A DNA stretch of 64,000 bases from assembly GCA_903905065.1 (NCBI GenBank), contig CAIVEW010000101.1, forward strand, positions 44,353 through 108,352. Direction: 5' to 3'. Of this stretch, positions 1 to 9,329 are shown one piece after another. Source of the DNA: an uncultured Bacteroidota bacterium. GTDB taxonomy: Bacteria; Bacteroidota; Bacteroidia; Chitinophagales; Chitinophagaceae. Every line of letters starts with the position of its first letter. Position 1 is the first letter of the stretch. The position numbers and the translations under genes are program-made. The notes beneath the pieces were generated by a model. That model saw nothing but the letters and a program-made list of their open reading frames with translations. It was not told where the DNA came from and did not search any database.

Positions 1-1
1 T

Positions 2-3000
2 ACTTGGGTGTCCGGAAATACATACAAGATTACAGCTGTTTTATATGGTGATTGCTCCCCTTCATCATACACAGCATTTTCGTCATTGCCGTCTGCAGCT
101 CCTGTTATATGCATATACAGAGGTTCAACTTATGTCACCTCTATCAGCCTTAATATCGAAGCGCCCACTGATGGGGTGGATATTACACCGGTTTGCCCTT
201 CGGAAGTTGGCCATACTCAATGCGAAAACTCGTCATCAACTGTCCCCGGAATTAAAAAATTTGTCTACAGTGCCAATTATACTTTACCGGCGCCCACTGT
301 TTCTAACTGCTGGCAGTTTGCCTATTTTGCCAATAATGGATATTATGCTTCATCTTCGGGAAGATCTGCCGCGATCACTAATTTTATTAACCCTTCGCTC
401 ACATCGATCGAGTTGGTAGATACCCTGGATAATTCGGTTTATGCGCATAATTCCAGCGCGCAATTTTCGGTGATACCCACGCCTTTCTTCTGTCTTAATG
501 AGGCCGACACCTATAACCCGGGCTGCGTAGACCCTGATGGAGACAATTTGAATATTGATCTTATCGCAGCAATGGACTGCGCTTATTCTTCCGGATGTGC
601 GTTTGGTGTGCCGGTAACCTATACAGGCACTGCGTGGACTCCTCCTACAACGCCGGTTTCAGCCACGACGCCGTTACAGGTAGCTGCGGGCACGTTTTCT
701 TTTAATTCGTCAACAGGACAGCTGAACTTTACACCAAATGTAACGCAACGATCCACTGTTGTTTATAACGTACAAGAGTTTCGCGGTGGTAGTCATGTAG
801 GAAGTTGCCAGCGGGAAATGAACTTCCTGGTGCTTACTTGTACACACAGCGACCCGATCGGATGGATCGATTCCGCCTCCAATGGTACCGTTGTTGACAG
901 TACCCATTTTACCGTGTGCGCGGGCTCAGGGCCATTTTCCATCTTTTTTGATCCGAGGGAGCCTGGAAGCAGCAATAATATTACAATCACTTCATCGGGA
1001 TTGCCGGCTGGCTCAACGTTGACGGTAGTGGGTAATGGAACAACTACGCCGCATGGAACTTTTTCATGGAGCTCAACAGGGGTGGCTCCTGGTACTTATG
1101 TTTTCTATGTTACTTACACTGATAACAACTGTCCACTCGCCGGATCTAATACGCAGGCAATTACTATAACGGTAACTCCTGCTCCAACTGTAACTTTTAC
1201 AGTAATATCTGCTGCGACCTGCTCTGCACAGGAAGCTATATCTATAATTCCAGGAGGCACGGGCTCTCCCTGGAACATCAATGTAACGGGAACAACGACG
1301 CAATCTTTTACAGGAGTCACAACTAGCTTCATCGATAGTTTGCCTCCAGGAACAGACACTATCCATATCGCATCGGCTGCAGGCAGCACGTGTAACACTT
1401 ACGCAGTCATTACTATCGCGGGGCCTATCGCCATCACTATTGCAGCAACTAACCCAACAGTATGTGCCCCGGCAAACGGTTCATTTACTGTGTCCGGACT
1501 TACACCGGGCGATTCGTACACTATATACTATACGGTAGGTGGGACAAACTATTCGGTTGTCATGGTTGCAAATGCTGCGGGGCAGGTTACTGTCACCGGC
1601 CTGGCGGCGGGTAGTTACACAGGCGTGTATGCGGCATCAACTACCACCGGATGTACATCCAATATCGTGACCTTTACGCTTTCCAGCATTACGGTGACTA
1701 TTACTGGTACTTTCACGAACCCTACTGTGTGCGCTCCGCCTGATGGGACGATAACACTGTCAGGGCTTACTCCCGGAGCCTCATATACATTGAATTACAC
1801 CGAAAGCGGAACTCCGCATACGATTACTGTAACTGCAAATGCAAGCGGGCAAATACTATTAACTGGCCTGCCGTCCGGCAACTACACGAATGTATATGTT
1901 ATCGCAACAGCCAGTGGATGCACTTCAAATGTTTTGACTTTTGTACTGGTTAACCCATTGGATCCTCCGCCACCTGTACTTTCCAGCAATGGGCCGGTTT
2001 GTGCAGACAGTACTTTGTTACTAACGGCTACGGATGCTGCTACTGGCATTGTTTATAGCTGGACAGGACCAAACTCGTTTTCTTCAACCATCGCCGATCC
2101 GTTTATCACTGATGTGCAAACGCTAGCCTCGGGAGTATATAATGTTACGGTTACAAATACTACTACCGGCTGCAGTTCTACATCTTCCATAACGATAACT
2201 GTTAAGCCTACTCCTTCTGCGCCATTGGTGAGTGGCAATACGCCGTGTACCGGAGGGGCCTTAAATCTTACTGCTAGTTCTGCCGCCGGATGTACGTATA
2301 GCTGGGCAGGCCCTGCAGGCTTTGTTTCACCGTCACAGAACCCAACAATAACACCTGTTACCACTTCCAATTCGGGCACATACACGGTTGTTGCTACGCT
2401 AAACGGTTGTCCGTCATTGCCGGGTATTGGTTCATTTACAGTGTACCCAACGCCTCCCGCGCCGATCGTATCAGATACCAGCTATTGCCAGTTTGTCAAT
2501 GCGCCGCAACTTACGGCAACCGGCAGTAATCTGCTATGGTACACCTCTGCAACCGGCACCGGATCAACCATAGCCCCGGTTCCTGCGGATACATCTGTTG
2601 GTACTACAACCTGGTATGTGAGCCAAACGATAAACGGCTGTGAGGGACCGAAAGCGCCGATAAATGTTACCGTATTGTATCTGCCTGAGTTCAACATTGC
2701 AGGCAATACAACAATGTGCACCGGCGACAGTTCCACGTTCAGTTATTCAGGACCAGCGCTTAACACACCTGACTATACATGGTCGATACCCGCTAATGCT
2801 ACGTTGGTTAGTGGTACAATTACAAGCAATGCGATCGATGTACAATTCAATTCTTCACAGGCGCAATTCATAACACTTACGGCTAGCGACTATGGCGGCA
2901 GGTGCAGCACTACAGAAACAATACCAGTAAATGTTGAAGCCCCACCCCTTTCAAATTTCTATGTTAAGCCGAATATTTGTGTAGACGACACGGTTGTAGT

Positions 3001-3739
3001 TGCATTGTCTTACAGATCCCCAAGTGCAACTGTATTTGCGTGGAATTTTGCCGGTGCGAATATCGTTGCTGCTAACTCAAATAGTGGCGGCCCGTTCAGT
3101 TTGTCATGGAACGACACAGGAATACATATTTTGTCGCTGATAACGACAACCGACATTGGGTGCAGCACACCTCCTGTATTTGATACGGTCATGATACATG
3201 GCCTACCTAATGCCACAATAAAAGTGCCGGCAAAGGGTGCGGTTTGCATTCACGACACGGTTGTACTCAGCGCAGCGACAGATTGCTACAATTGCTCTTA
3301 CGCATGGTCGCCGGTGCATTTCTTTAGCTATAGGCTTGGACCGCAAAGCAATGATAATTCGACAGTCGAGGGTATCATTGATTATGCCGGTTATGTAAAA
3401 CTCACTGTTATTGATCCGTTCGGGTGTAGGGCAACTGATAGTTTGTATATGAATCCAAAGCCATGCTGTGAAGTGCTTTTCCCGAATGCGTTCACCCCAA
3501 ATGGAGATAACCATAACGATGTGTTCCGTCCTATATTAAGTGGCTATCATAATTTCCACCAATTCCGAATTGTAAATCGTTGGGGACAAACGGTGTTCGA
3601 ATCAGCGAATAGTGACGTTGCATGGGATGGTAATTTTAATGGCGTACCACAGGACATGGATGTTTACTATTACTACCTGAAATATGATTGTGGTGGTGAA
3701 ACCCTGGAGGCTAAGGGCGATGTAACGCTCGTGCGCTAA
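2..3739 (+). CDS. T9SS type B cargo, giant Ig/PKD-like adhesin (5' partial)
   Basis: Large secreted surface protein; the reading frame is already open at the left edge, so the N-terminus and signal peptide lie outside the window. About 1,246 codons are visible. They are Thr/Ser/Gly-rich, with many Cys-containing beta-sandwich modules. Two adjacent copies of a roughly 84-residue module lie at about 1445-1690 and 1695-1950 (shared TVCAP...SGLTPG and GCTSN segments), followed by a second tandem pair of Ig-like modules near 1990-2430. The last ~90 residues match the gliding-motility-associated CHU_C domain, the type B T9SS sorting signal (FPNAFTPNGD, then NRWGQTVFES and AWDGNFNG). Such cargo crosses the outer membrane through SprA, which is encoded in this window. 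The GTG at position 8 is an internal codon, not a credible start. Ligand unknown. Confidence 0.9.
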   Translation, partial: TWVSGNTYKITAVLYGDCSPSSYTAFSSLPSAAPVICIYRGSTYVTSISLNIEAPTDGVDITPVCPSEVGHTQCENSSSTVPGIKKFVYSANYTLPAPTVSNCWQFAYFANNGYYASSSGRSAAITNFINPSLTSIELVDTLDNSVYAHNSSAQFSVIPTPFFCLNEADTYNPGCVDPDGDNLNIDLIAAMDCAYSSGCAFGVPVTYTGTAWTPPTTPVSATTPLQVAAGTFSFNSSTGQLNFTPNVTQRSTVVYNVQEFRGGSHVGSCQREMNFLVLTCTHSDPIGWIDSASNGTVVDSTHFTVCAGSGPFSIFFDPREPGSSNNITITSSGLPAGSTLTVVGNGTTTPHGTFSWSSTGVAPGTYVFYVTYTDNNCPLAGSNTQAITITVTPAPTVTFTVISAATCSAQEAISIIPGGTGSPWNINVTGTTTQSFTGVTTSFIDSLPPGTDTIHIASAAGSTCNTYAVITIAGPIAITIAATNPTVCAPANGSFTVSGLTPGDSYTIYYTVGGTNYSVVMVANAAGQVTVTGLAAGSYTGVYAASTTTGCTSNIVTFTLSSITVTITGTFTNPTVCAPPDGTITLSGLTPGASYTLNYTESGTPHTITVTANASGQILLTGLPSGNYTNVYVIATASGCTSNVLTFVLVNPLDPPPPVLSSNGPVCADSTLLLTATDAATGIVYSWTGPNSFSSTIADPFITDVQTLASGVYNVTVTNTTTGCSSTSSITITVKPTPSAPLVSGNTPCTGGALNLTASSAAGCTYSWAGPAGFVSPSQNPTITPVTTSNSGTYTVVATLNGCPSLPGIGSFTVYPTPPAPIVSDTSYCQFVNAPQLTATGSNLLWYTSATGTGSTIAPVPADTSVGTTTWYVSQTINGCEGPKAPINVTVLYLPEFNIAGNTTMCTGDSSTFSYSGPALNTPDYTWSIPANATLVSGTITSNAIDVQFNSSQAQFITLTASDYGGRCSTTETIPVNVEAPPLSNFYVKPNICVDDTVVVALSYRSPSATVFAWNFAGANIVAANSNSGGPFSLSWNDTGIHILSLITTTDIGCSTPPVFDTVMIHGLPNATIKVPAKGAVCIHDTVVLSAATDCYNCSYAWSPVHFFSYRLGPQSNDNSTVEGIIDYAGYVKLTVIDPFGCRATDSLYMNPKPCCEVLFPNAFTPNGDNHNDVFRPILSGYHNFHQFRIVNRWGQTVFESANSDVAWDGNFNGVPQDMDVYYYYLKYDCGGETLEAKGDVTLVR

Positions 3740-3756
3740 ACAAAATTCTTAACATA

Positions 3757-3795
3757 ATAGATGATCCCCGGTATCCAATACCGGGGATCATCTAT
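3757..3795 (+). terminator. Perfect 18-bp inverted repeat, probable bidirectional terminator
   Basis: Two exactly complementary 18-base arms (3757-3774 and 3778-3795) are separated by a 3-base loop CCA. It starts 18 bases after the stop of the adhesin gene and precedes the end of the convergent regulator gene. It lacks a long T run (TTATT follows), so termination is inferred from position and stem strength. Confidence 0.7.
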
Positions 3796-3904
3796 TTATT
3801 AGCAGCCGATTCCTCCCGCTTTTTTGTAAAAGAGATGTTTGCGATCTGCAACTTTGAAGCGGCCGTAATCGACGAATGTTAAATGTCCGGAAAGAATACA
3901 GGAA

Positions 3905-4963
3905 CTATCGTATAAGATTAGCCAGTTTCTTCTCGTCGGCAATAATAACCTTACCGCTTTTAATGTCTATGAGCTGTTCGCTTTTAAAATCGCTTAGTGT
4001 CCGTATCAGCGACTCAGACGCCGTACCGGCAATCGTCGCCAGGTCATCCCGGCTGATGTCGATCATGAAAGGTTCTTTTTTATTGGCATGGTACTTCTTA
4101 TGCAGGCTTACCAGCGCCTCCGCTACTTTTTTACGAAGTGTATTATAAGCAATGCCCAGTAGTTGCTGCTCCTTGTCTACGACATTCTTTGCCAGTATTG
4201 AAACAAATTTGCGCGCTATGCTCGGGTTGCTGTTTACCAGCTCCTCAAACTCTTTTTTGGGTATAGTGGCAACCTCCGTTTCTTCTATTGTTTCCGCGTT
4301 TTCTTTATAAGTACTACCTTCCAAAAGAGTAATGTAACCAAGGAAATCACCGGCATTATAAAGGTCCATGACAAGATCTTTGCCATCGTCGTGTGTCTTG
4401 TAAGTTCTTACTTTTCCTTTTACTATATAGTACAGGTAATGCGGGTTACTGCCTTCTTTGTAGATGAGTTGTTTTTTCCGGTAGGTGCTGGTATTGCTTT
4501 CCTCTGCAAGTTGTTCCAGACTTTTCTTGTTACCCAGGGTTTGTCTTAGTTCATTAATTCCTTCAATATCAGGCGCGAGGTTTTTCTTAAGGATATCCAG
4601 TTTTTTAAACCGACTTTCAATGGCATTGAGCAGTTCATTGCCTGCAAAGGGCTTGGTAATATAATCATCAGCACCCAGTTCCATGGCAGCTCGGAAGTCG
4701 CTACGCTCGCTTTTCGACGTCAGGAAAATGAAAGGAATATTTTGGGTCTCAGGAGTCTTGTGCAAAACATGGAGTACGCCATACCCGTCCACACCTGGCA
4801 TCATAATGTCGCAAATGATCAGGTCCGGCAAATGCTTCTGAGCGGCTTCTATCCCCTCCTTGCCGTTTGGTGCGGTTAAAACTTGGTAATCAGACAGCGT
4901 TAGTATTTCCGCTACATTTTCCCGGATATCTTCATTGTCTTCGATGATGAGAATGTTTTTCAT
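3905..4963 (-). CDS. Response regulator with CheY receiver, cNMP-binding-like domain and Crp-type HTH
   Basis: 352 residues. Residues 1-120 form a receiver domain: acidic E8/D9, phospho-acceptor D52 in CDIMMPG, T82 and K104. Residues ~150-250 resemble the Crp/Fnr effector domain, and ~270-352 the Crp helix-turn-helix. In the recognition helix (ASESLIRTL), E317 and R321 occupy the positions where Crp and Fnr contact the G/C pairs of the TGA half-site. The only cysteine near a sensing region is C51 inside the receiver, so Fnr-style iron-sulfur sensing is unlikely; input should come by phosphorylation. The gene begins 3 bases after the stop of the histidine kinase, so the two form a pair at the end of the cbb3 oxidase cluster. 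It is the best candidate to bind the tandem TGAY-N4-RTCA operators found here. That link is inference. Confidence 0.9.
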   Translation of the reverse strand: MKNILIIEDNEDIRENVAEILTLSDYQVLTAPNGKEGIEAAQKHLPDLIICDIMMPGVDGYGVLHVLHKTPETQNIPFIFLTSKSERSDFRAAMELGADDYITKPFAGNELLNAIESRFKKLDILKKNLAPDIEGINELRQTLGNKKSLEQLAEESNTSTYRKKQLIYKEGSNPHYLYYIVKGKVRTYKTHDDGKDLVMDLYNAGDFLGYITLLEGSTYKENAETIEETEVATIPKKEFEELVNSNPSIARKFVSILAKNVVDKEQQLLGIAYNTLRKKVAEALVSLHKKYHANKKEPFMIDISRDDLATIAGTASESLIRTLSDFKSEQLIDIKSGKVIIADEKKLANLIR

Positions 4964-4966
4964 GGA

Positions 4967-6676
4967 CTAATTATGATTTAGAAATGTGATGGTAAATTTT
5001 GTTCCTTCACCCAGTTTGCTTTCGCATGTTATTCTGCCGTTTAGCAGTTCGGTGTACTTTGCTACAATATGCAGTCCGAGACCGGTGCCTTGTATATTGG
5101 TGACATTCGAAGACCGGAAAAACCGCTTGAACAGGTTCTCGATATCCTCTGCCGGGATGCCGATGCCGGAATCTTTCACAGAAACCACTAATTTTTTGTC
5201 GGTTTTCTCAGAGACCAGTTCTATGATTGATTTTTCCGGAGAAAACTTGATAGCATTCGACAGTAGGTTTGTCACGATATGCTTCATCATCGAAGGATCC
5301 AGGTAAGTGACTCTTTCCTTTCCGGTATGAACATAGGATATCTTCTGCTCTTTTTTCAACAGGTGATTTACTTCATGAAGGATCTCATTCATTAGTTCCT
5401 TGATGTCAAACTCCCGCGAATGGGCCTGGATATCGCCTTCTTCAATTTTACCGACGGAGAGGAAGTCGTTAAGTATTTCAGTAAGTGAGGTCACCGAGGA
5501 AACTATGCGTTGTATATGTTTTTCCCGCTGCGGTTGCTCTTCAGTTTTTGGATACTTCGATAAAAGATAGGCAGAAGACAGCACCGCGCTGAGCGGCGTT
5601 CTGAACTCGTGCGAGGCCATGGACACAAACCGGGATTTTAATTCGTTCAGTTCCTTTTCTTTTTCCAGCGCAGCAAGCAATTCCATCTCTGCTTTTTTCT
5701 TTTCGGAAATATCAATAGCTATACCCAGATAGCTGGAAATATTATTGTTGGCATCTTTCAACGGTGTAACATTGAGTGAAACAAAGAACGTAGTTCTATC
5801 TTTTCGTACATAGTGCCACTCCTGGTTGGTGTCTTGATTTAATTCCACGGCAGTGGTAAAAACTTCAAAGCCAGGCTTTATCATCCTTCCTGTTCTCTCA
5901 GAGAGTTCCTCGGCCTTTTTCTCAAGTTCACTATTCATGTGGAAACTGGCAAGCGTCATTTTATTAACTACCTCGGCAGATGAGTATCCCAGCCATTTTT
6001 CGGCGGCAGGGTTAAAAAACTGGATCAGACCATCTGTATCACACACAAATATTATGGCCCCCGCATGGTTCCAGATGTTATTCAGGAATGTGTTTACCCG
6101 TTCCAGTTCGGCATCTTTTCTTTCCGTCTCTTTTATCTGGTTGCCGAGTTGTTCAACGGTTATGGCTAACGATTGTGAACCTTCTTTTACTTTTTGTTCC
6201 AAATGCGCATTCAGCTGCACAATGGCATGTTCTGTCTCTTTTCTTTGAGTAATATCATTGATGAATGCCAGCGCATAACTTTCCTCTCCTATCTTGTAGT
6301 GCCCCAGGCTTACCTCTACCGGAAATTCAGTACCGTCTTTCTTTAGCCCCGCAAGTTCCATGCCTAACCCCATGGGCCGGCTGTGCGGGTCATGGCTGAA
6401 TTTTTCCCGGTGCCCCACATGCCTTTTGGAAAAACGCGTGGGCACTAATACTTCCACCTTCTTTCCTATCAGTTCCCCTTCCCCATAGCCAAATTGCTTT
6501 TCGATATACTTATTCGCCATTTGGATGTCGCCGCCAGAATTAGTTATCAGAATGCCGATACTTGCATAATTAAATAACGCTTCAAATGTATCATGGGTTA
6601 AAGTAGTGAACGGCATCCCTAAATATAAGGCATTATGATCAGATGGCATATATCTATACTGCTTAGAACGTGACAT
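4967..6676 (-). CDS. PAS-PAS sensor histidine kinase of the cbb3 cluster
   Basis: 569 residues, no membrane segment, so a cytoplasmic sensor. Two PAS domains with PAC tails lie at about 29-150 and 192-330. A HisKA domain follows with phospho-acceptor H356 (SHEFRTP), then a HATPase domain to the end (N box LLSNAIKF, DSGIGIP, GTGLGL). PAS1 has the FixL-like pattern G-x-G...KKDGT. Aligned on that pattern, however, the FixL haem-ligand His position holds R100 and the nearby Arg position holds M106, so haem binding cannot be claimed. Its partner regulator starts 3 bases downstream. The promoter box at 6683-6690 ends only 6 bases before the ATG at 6676, so translation may be leaderless or begin at ATG 6649 (codon 10). 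Expected signal: oxygen, redox or nitric oxide, from context only. Confidence 0.9.
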   Translation of the reverse strand: MSRSKQYRYMPSDHNALYLGMPFTTLTHDTFEALFNYASIGILITNSGGDIQMANKYIEKQFGYGEGELIGKKVEVLVPTRFSKRHVGHREKFSHDPHSRPMGLGMELAGLKKDGTEFPVEVSLGHYKIGEESYALAFINDITQRKETEHAIVQLNAHLEQKVKEGSQSLAITVEQLGNQIKETERKDAELERVNTFLNNIWNHAGAIIFVCDTDGLIQFFNPAAEKWLGYSSAEVVNKMTLASFHMNSELEKKAEELSERTGRMIKPGFEVFTTAVELNQDTNQEWHYVRKDRTTFFVSLNVTPLKDANNNISSYLGIAIDISEKKKAEMELLAALEKEKELNELKSRFVSMASHEFRTPLSAVLSSAYLLSKYPKTEEQPQREKHIQRIVSSVTSLTEILNDFLSVGKIEEGDIQAHSREFDIKELMNEILHEVNHLLKKEQKISYVHTGKERVTYLDPSMMKHIVTNLLSNAIKFSPEKSIIELVSEKTDKKLVVSVKDSGIGIPAEDIENLFKRFFRSSNVTNIQGTGLGLHIVAKYTELLNGRITCESKLGEGTKFTITFLNHN

Positions 6677-6682
6677 TATTAG

Positions 6683-6747
6683 CGAAATTATGTGTCGGGA
6701 AATGCAGGAATTATGACTATGGTCATAATTTAAGCTGATTTAAATCA
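6683..6747 (-). promoter_or_regulatory. Promoter with tandem Crp/Fnr-type operators, kinase/regulator operon
   Basis: Read on the minus strand, a -7-like box TAATTTCG (6683-6690) has two operators upstream. TGAC-TATG-GTCA (6714-6725) has its centre 33 bp away; it is embedded in a perfect 9-bp inverted repeat, 6709-6730. TGAT-TTAA-ATCA (6736-6747) has its centre 55 bp away and is a perfect 12-bp palindrome overlapping the stop of the upstream gene. Box and operator geometry are the same as at three other promoters of the cluster. Role as an activation site is inferred. Confidence 0.7.
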
Positions 6748-7452
6748 TCTTTTATGACAGCAGGAGTGTATTTCGTTTTGTGCAACCACTACTTTAGGGC
6801 TGAGGTAGGGGATACCCAGGTTCATACCCCTTAATATGAACAAGCAACCGAAAGAAAATACAATAACGGGAACTAATTTCTTAATGTGACCGCCGCGGAA
6901 AATATGAATTTTGTTTTTCAACAGGGTAATACTTACCAGCATAGGTAATGTGCCCGCTCCAAATAAATAGATTAACCCGACTGCCTCGGCGGGGGAGTGC
7001 AATGTCATTGATGCAGAGAGCGCCATATATACAAGCCCACACGGAAGCAGTCCGTTCAATATTCCGGCGACCGTAATCGCACCCAACCCCGGTTGTCCAA
7101 TGACTTTGCCCAGTTGCTTCTTAACAAATACCCCCCAAGGCAATTTTATTTGCGCAAAGTGGCCGGGGAAAAAAGAAAAGATGCCGGTAATCAACAAGGC
7201 CGCACCAAGTGTTATAGAAATTCCTTGTTGGATTTTAGGATCAAACAGGCTCCTGAAAGAGTGCAATACCAAAGCCAGTGATGCATAGACAGATACCCGG
7301 CCGATATGATAAAGGGCAATTGCGAAAAATTTCCGAATACCTGTGAAAAGTTGAAAAGGCAGTATCCATACTATAGGCCCGCACATACCGGCGCAATGCA
7401 GGCTGCCAGTGAAGCCCATCAATATAGCCATTATTGCCACGGAAGTATTCAT
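6745..7452 (-). CDS. TauE/SafE-like (UreH/DsbD-type) membrane protein of the cco cluster
   Basis: 235 residues, about six hydrophobic helices. The N-terminus carries GSLHCAGMCGP, the metal-like motif typical of the small TauE/SafE-type proteins found in cbb3 oxidase clusters, which are thought to help copper handling or oxidase assembly. The C-terminus ends in a short cysteine/histidine tail (HSCCHKR), which could bind metal. Its ATG shares one base with the stop of the FixH gene (TAATG), indicating translational coupling. The stop codon overlaps the distal operator of the next promoter. Substrate not shown by sequence. Confidence 0.8.
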   Translation of the reverse strand: MNTSVAIMAILMGFTGSLHCAGMCGPIVWILPFQLFTGIRKFFAIALYHIGRVSVYASLALVLHSFRSLFDPKIQQGISITLGAALLITGIFSFFPGHFAQIKLPWGVFVKKQLGKVIGQPGLGAITVAGILNGLLPCGLVYMALSASMTLHSPAEAVGLIYLFGAGTLPMLVSITLLKNKIHIFRGGHIKKLVPVIVFSFGCLFILRGMNLGIPYLSPKVVVAQNEIHSCCHKR

Positions 7453-7895
7453 TAGGAGTGCAATGCTATTTCAGATTCCTGGTAATAATTTTTCCCATCT
7501 ACCGCGCAACTAATTTTTATGGTGTAGGTTGTGTTGCGCAGCAATTTGCGTGATATTGTGACACTATTGTTATCAGTATTGATCTTGAAATTCTTATCCC
7601 ATTCGGCATCTACTGGCGAATAGAACCAGATATCTCCCGACAACAATTTATTCTTGAACTCTTCAGGGAAATCAATGATCACAGTATTTACATCAGCATG
7701 AACGGAAACCGGTTTCGACAAGCTGGACTGATTTTTGCCGGCATCCAGCGTTTTCTGAAAACCCAGCTCGGCTTCGTAATAATTTTTTGTGACCAGGTCA
7801 AATTTTTGGTGACTGCTGGCAAGAACCAGTGTTGCCATGCCGATCACAAAACCGACATACAAAATTGCGATTTTCCATCCCCATCCTATTTTCAT
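7452..7895 (-). CDS. ccoH: FixH/CcoH family cbb3 assembly protein
   Basis: 147 residues with one N-terminal membrane segment (about 8-28: AILYVGFVIGMATLVLA) followed by a periplasmic beta-rich domain, the FixH/CcoH architecture. The family takes part in assembly or stability of cbb3 cytochrome oxidase. Located directly after ccoG (19 bases), and overlapping the TauE-like gene by one base. Divergent in sequence, as FixH proteins of Bacteroidota usually are; the call rests on length, topology and position. Confidence 0.82.
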   Translation of the reverse strand: MKIGWGWKIAILYVGFVIGMATLVLASSHQKFDLVTKNYYEAELGFQKTLDAGKNQSSLSKPVSVHADVNTVIIDFPEEFKNKLLSGDIWFYSPVDAEWDKNFKINTDNNSVTISRKLLRNTTYTIKISCAVDGKNYYQESEIALHS

Positions 7896-7914
7896 ATGAT
7901 TTCTGTTTTAGTGG

Positions 7915-9324
7915 TTAGTCATTACCATTAAATGGCCCAAGAAATGAAGTAGAGATCGTCGTTATCCTTTTGCCATCTTCATATACTCCTATCTTTATCG
8001 GTGTTTTTCTCCCTTTCACATCTTCGTTATTTACGTATACGAACATGGTGCCTGTTACTATTCCGTCTTTGGGTATTGTCAGTTTCGTTTCGCCCACAAG
8101 TTTTATAGATCCCCTGAAGTTCTCCGGCTGCAATATGATCTGCTTATCTTTGAATGTTTTGTTTAACAACTTATAGTTGTACAAATTGCTCATCTGTTGG
8201 TTTGGCTGCTCCTGGTAAAGTTGCCCCGGTGTCCTGAGCAAGGTTACGCCAACATCGGTCCGGCTGGCAAGTAGCCACACCAGCACACCAAGCAGCAGGC
8301 ACATAACTATACTATATGCCTTCATTCTCCATGTAAACCGCCACGGCCTTTTCTTGGCAATGTTGTTCTCAGATGCATACCGGATAAGGCCGGTTGGCAG
8401 GCCTACTGCGTCCATCATTTTGTTGCAGGCGTCTATGCAGGCGGTACAGTTGATGCATTCCAGTTGGGTGCCATTGCGGATATCTATACCGGTGGGGCAC
8501 ACTTTTACGCATTGCGCACAATCTATACAGTCACCTATGGTGCGCTCTTCGTTTTTATGAAACTTGCCTCGCTCTTCGCCGCGTTTGTAATCATAGGCAA
8601 CGATTACCGAGTCCTTGTCAAGCAACACACCCTGCATACGACCGTATGGACAGATCACCGTGCATATCTGCTCCCGCATCCACAAGTAAACGAAGAAGAA
8701 AACCGTTGTAAATACCGCCAGCGATATCAGGCTACCGAGATGCAACGCAAGTGGCTCCCGAATCATTTTATCCAGCTCATCTACTCCTATGAGGTATGCG
8801 AGAAAGGTGTTAGCTATTATAAAACTCAGTAACCAAAACGATACCCACTTAAGGGTTTTTTTGGTGATCTTGTCTGTATTCCATGGCTGCTTGTCCAGGA
8901 GCTTCTGTTCATTGCCATTCCCCTCTATCCAGTATTCTACTTTTCGGAACAGCATTTCCATAAACACCGTCTGCGGGCAGGCCCATCCGCAAAACACCCT
9001 GCCGAACACAACGGTGAACAGTGCTACGAAAACAATGAACACCGCCATCCCTATCGCAAATATGAAGAAATCCTGTGGCCAGAATATCTGGCCGAAAAGG
9101 ATGAACCTGCGTTGAAGAACGTTTATCAGGAAAATGGGGTGCCCGTTAACCTTTAAAAAGGGCAGTCCAAAGAAGACCAACATGTAAATAACGGTCACCC
9201 ATTTCCGCAGATCGTGTAATTTTCCTTCAGGCGCCTGGGGGTACACCCAGATCCGTTTACCGCTCTTATCAACCGTTGCTACCTTGTCTCTGAATGAATC
9301 CTGCCCTGTTCCTATCTCTGCCAT
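7915..9324 (-). CDS. ccoG: cbb3 oxidase accessory protein CcoG, polyferredoxin
   Basis: 469 residues. Several membrane helices, then two [4Fe-4S] ferredoxin motifs: C266-x2-C269-x2-C272-x3-C276 and C290-x2-C293-x2-C296-x3-C300. The family motif CGWACPQ (C112, C116) and the pair C221/C225 (CTVICPYGRM) are present. The C-terminus is an Ig-like domain. CcoG/FixG proteins are inner-membrane cupric reductases that supply Cu(I) for CuB assembly in cbb3 oxidase. It starts 5 bases after the ccoP stop, so it is part of the same transcript. Confidence 0.95.
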   Translation of the reverse strand: MAEIGTGQDSFRDKVATVDKSGKRIWVYPQAPEGKLHDLRKWVTVIYMLVFFGLPFLKVNGHPIFLINVLQRRFILFGQIFWPQDFFIFAIGMAVFIVFVALFTVVFGRVFCGWACPQTVFMEMLFRKVEYWIEGNGNEQKLLDKQPWNTDKITKKTLKWVSFWLLSFIIANTFLAYLIGVDELDKMIREPLALHLGSLISLAVFTTVFFFVYLWMREQICTVICPYGRMQGVLLDKDSVIVAYDYKRGEERGKFHKNEERTIGDCIDCAQCVKVCPTGIDIRNGTQLECINCTACIDACNKMMDAVGLPTGLIRYASENNIAKKRPWRFTWRMKAYSIVMCLLLGVLVWLLASRTDVGVTLLRTPGQLYQEQPNQQMSNLYNYKLLNKTFKDKQIILQPENFRGSIKLVGETKLTIPKDGIVTGTMFVYVNNEDVKGRKTPIKIGVYEDGKRITTISTSFLGPFNGND

Positions 9325-9329
9325 TCTTG

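Noticed and set aside
4967..6676. FixL-type haem PAS in the kinase
   Set aside because: Aligned on the G-x-G...KKDGT pattern, the haem-ligand His position is Arg (R100) and the second key Arg is Met (M106).
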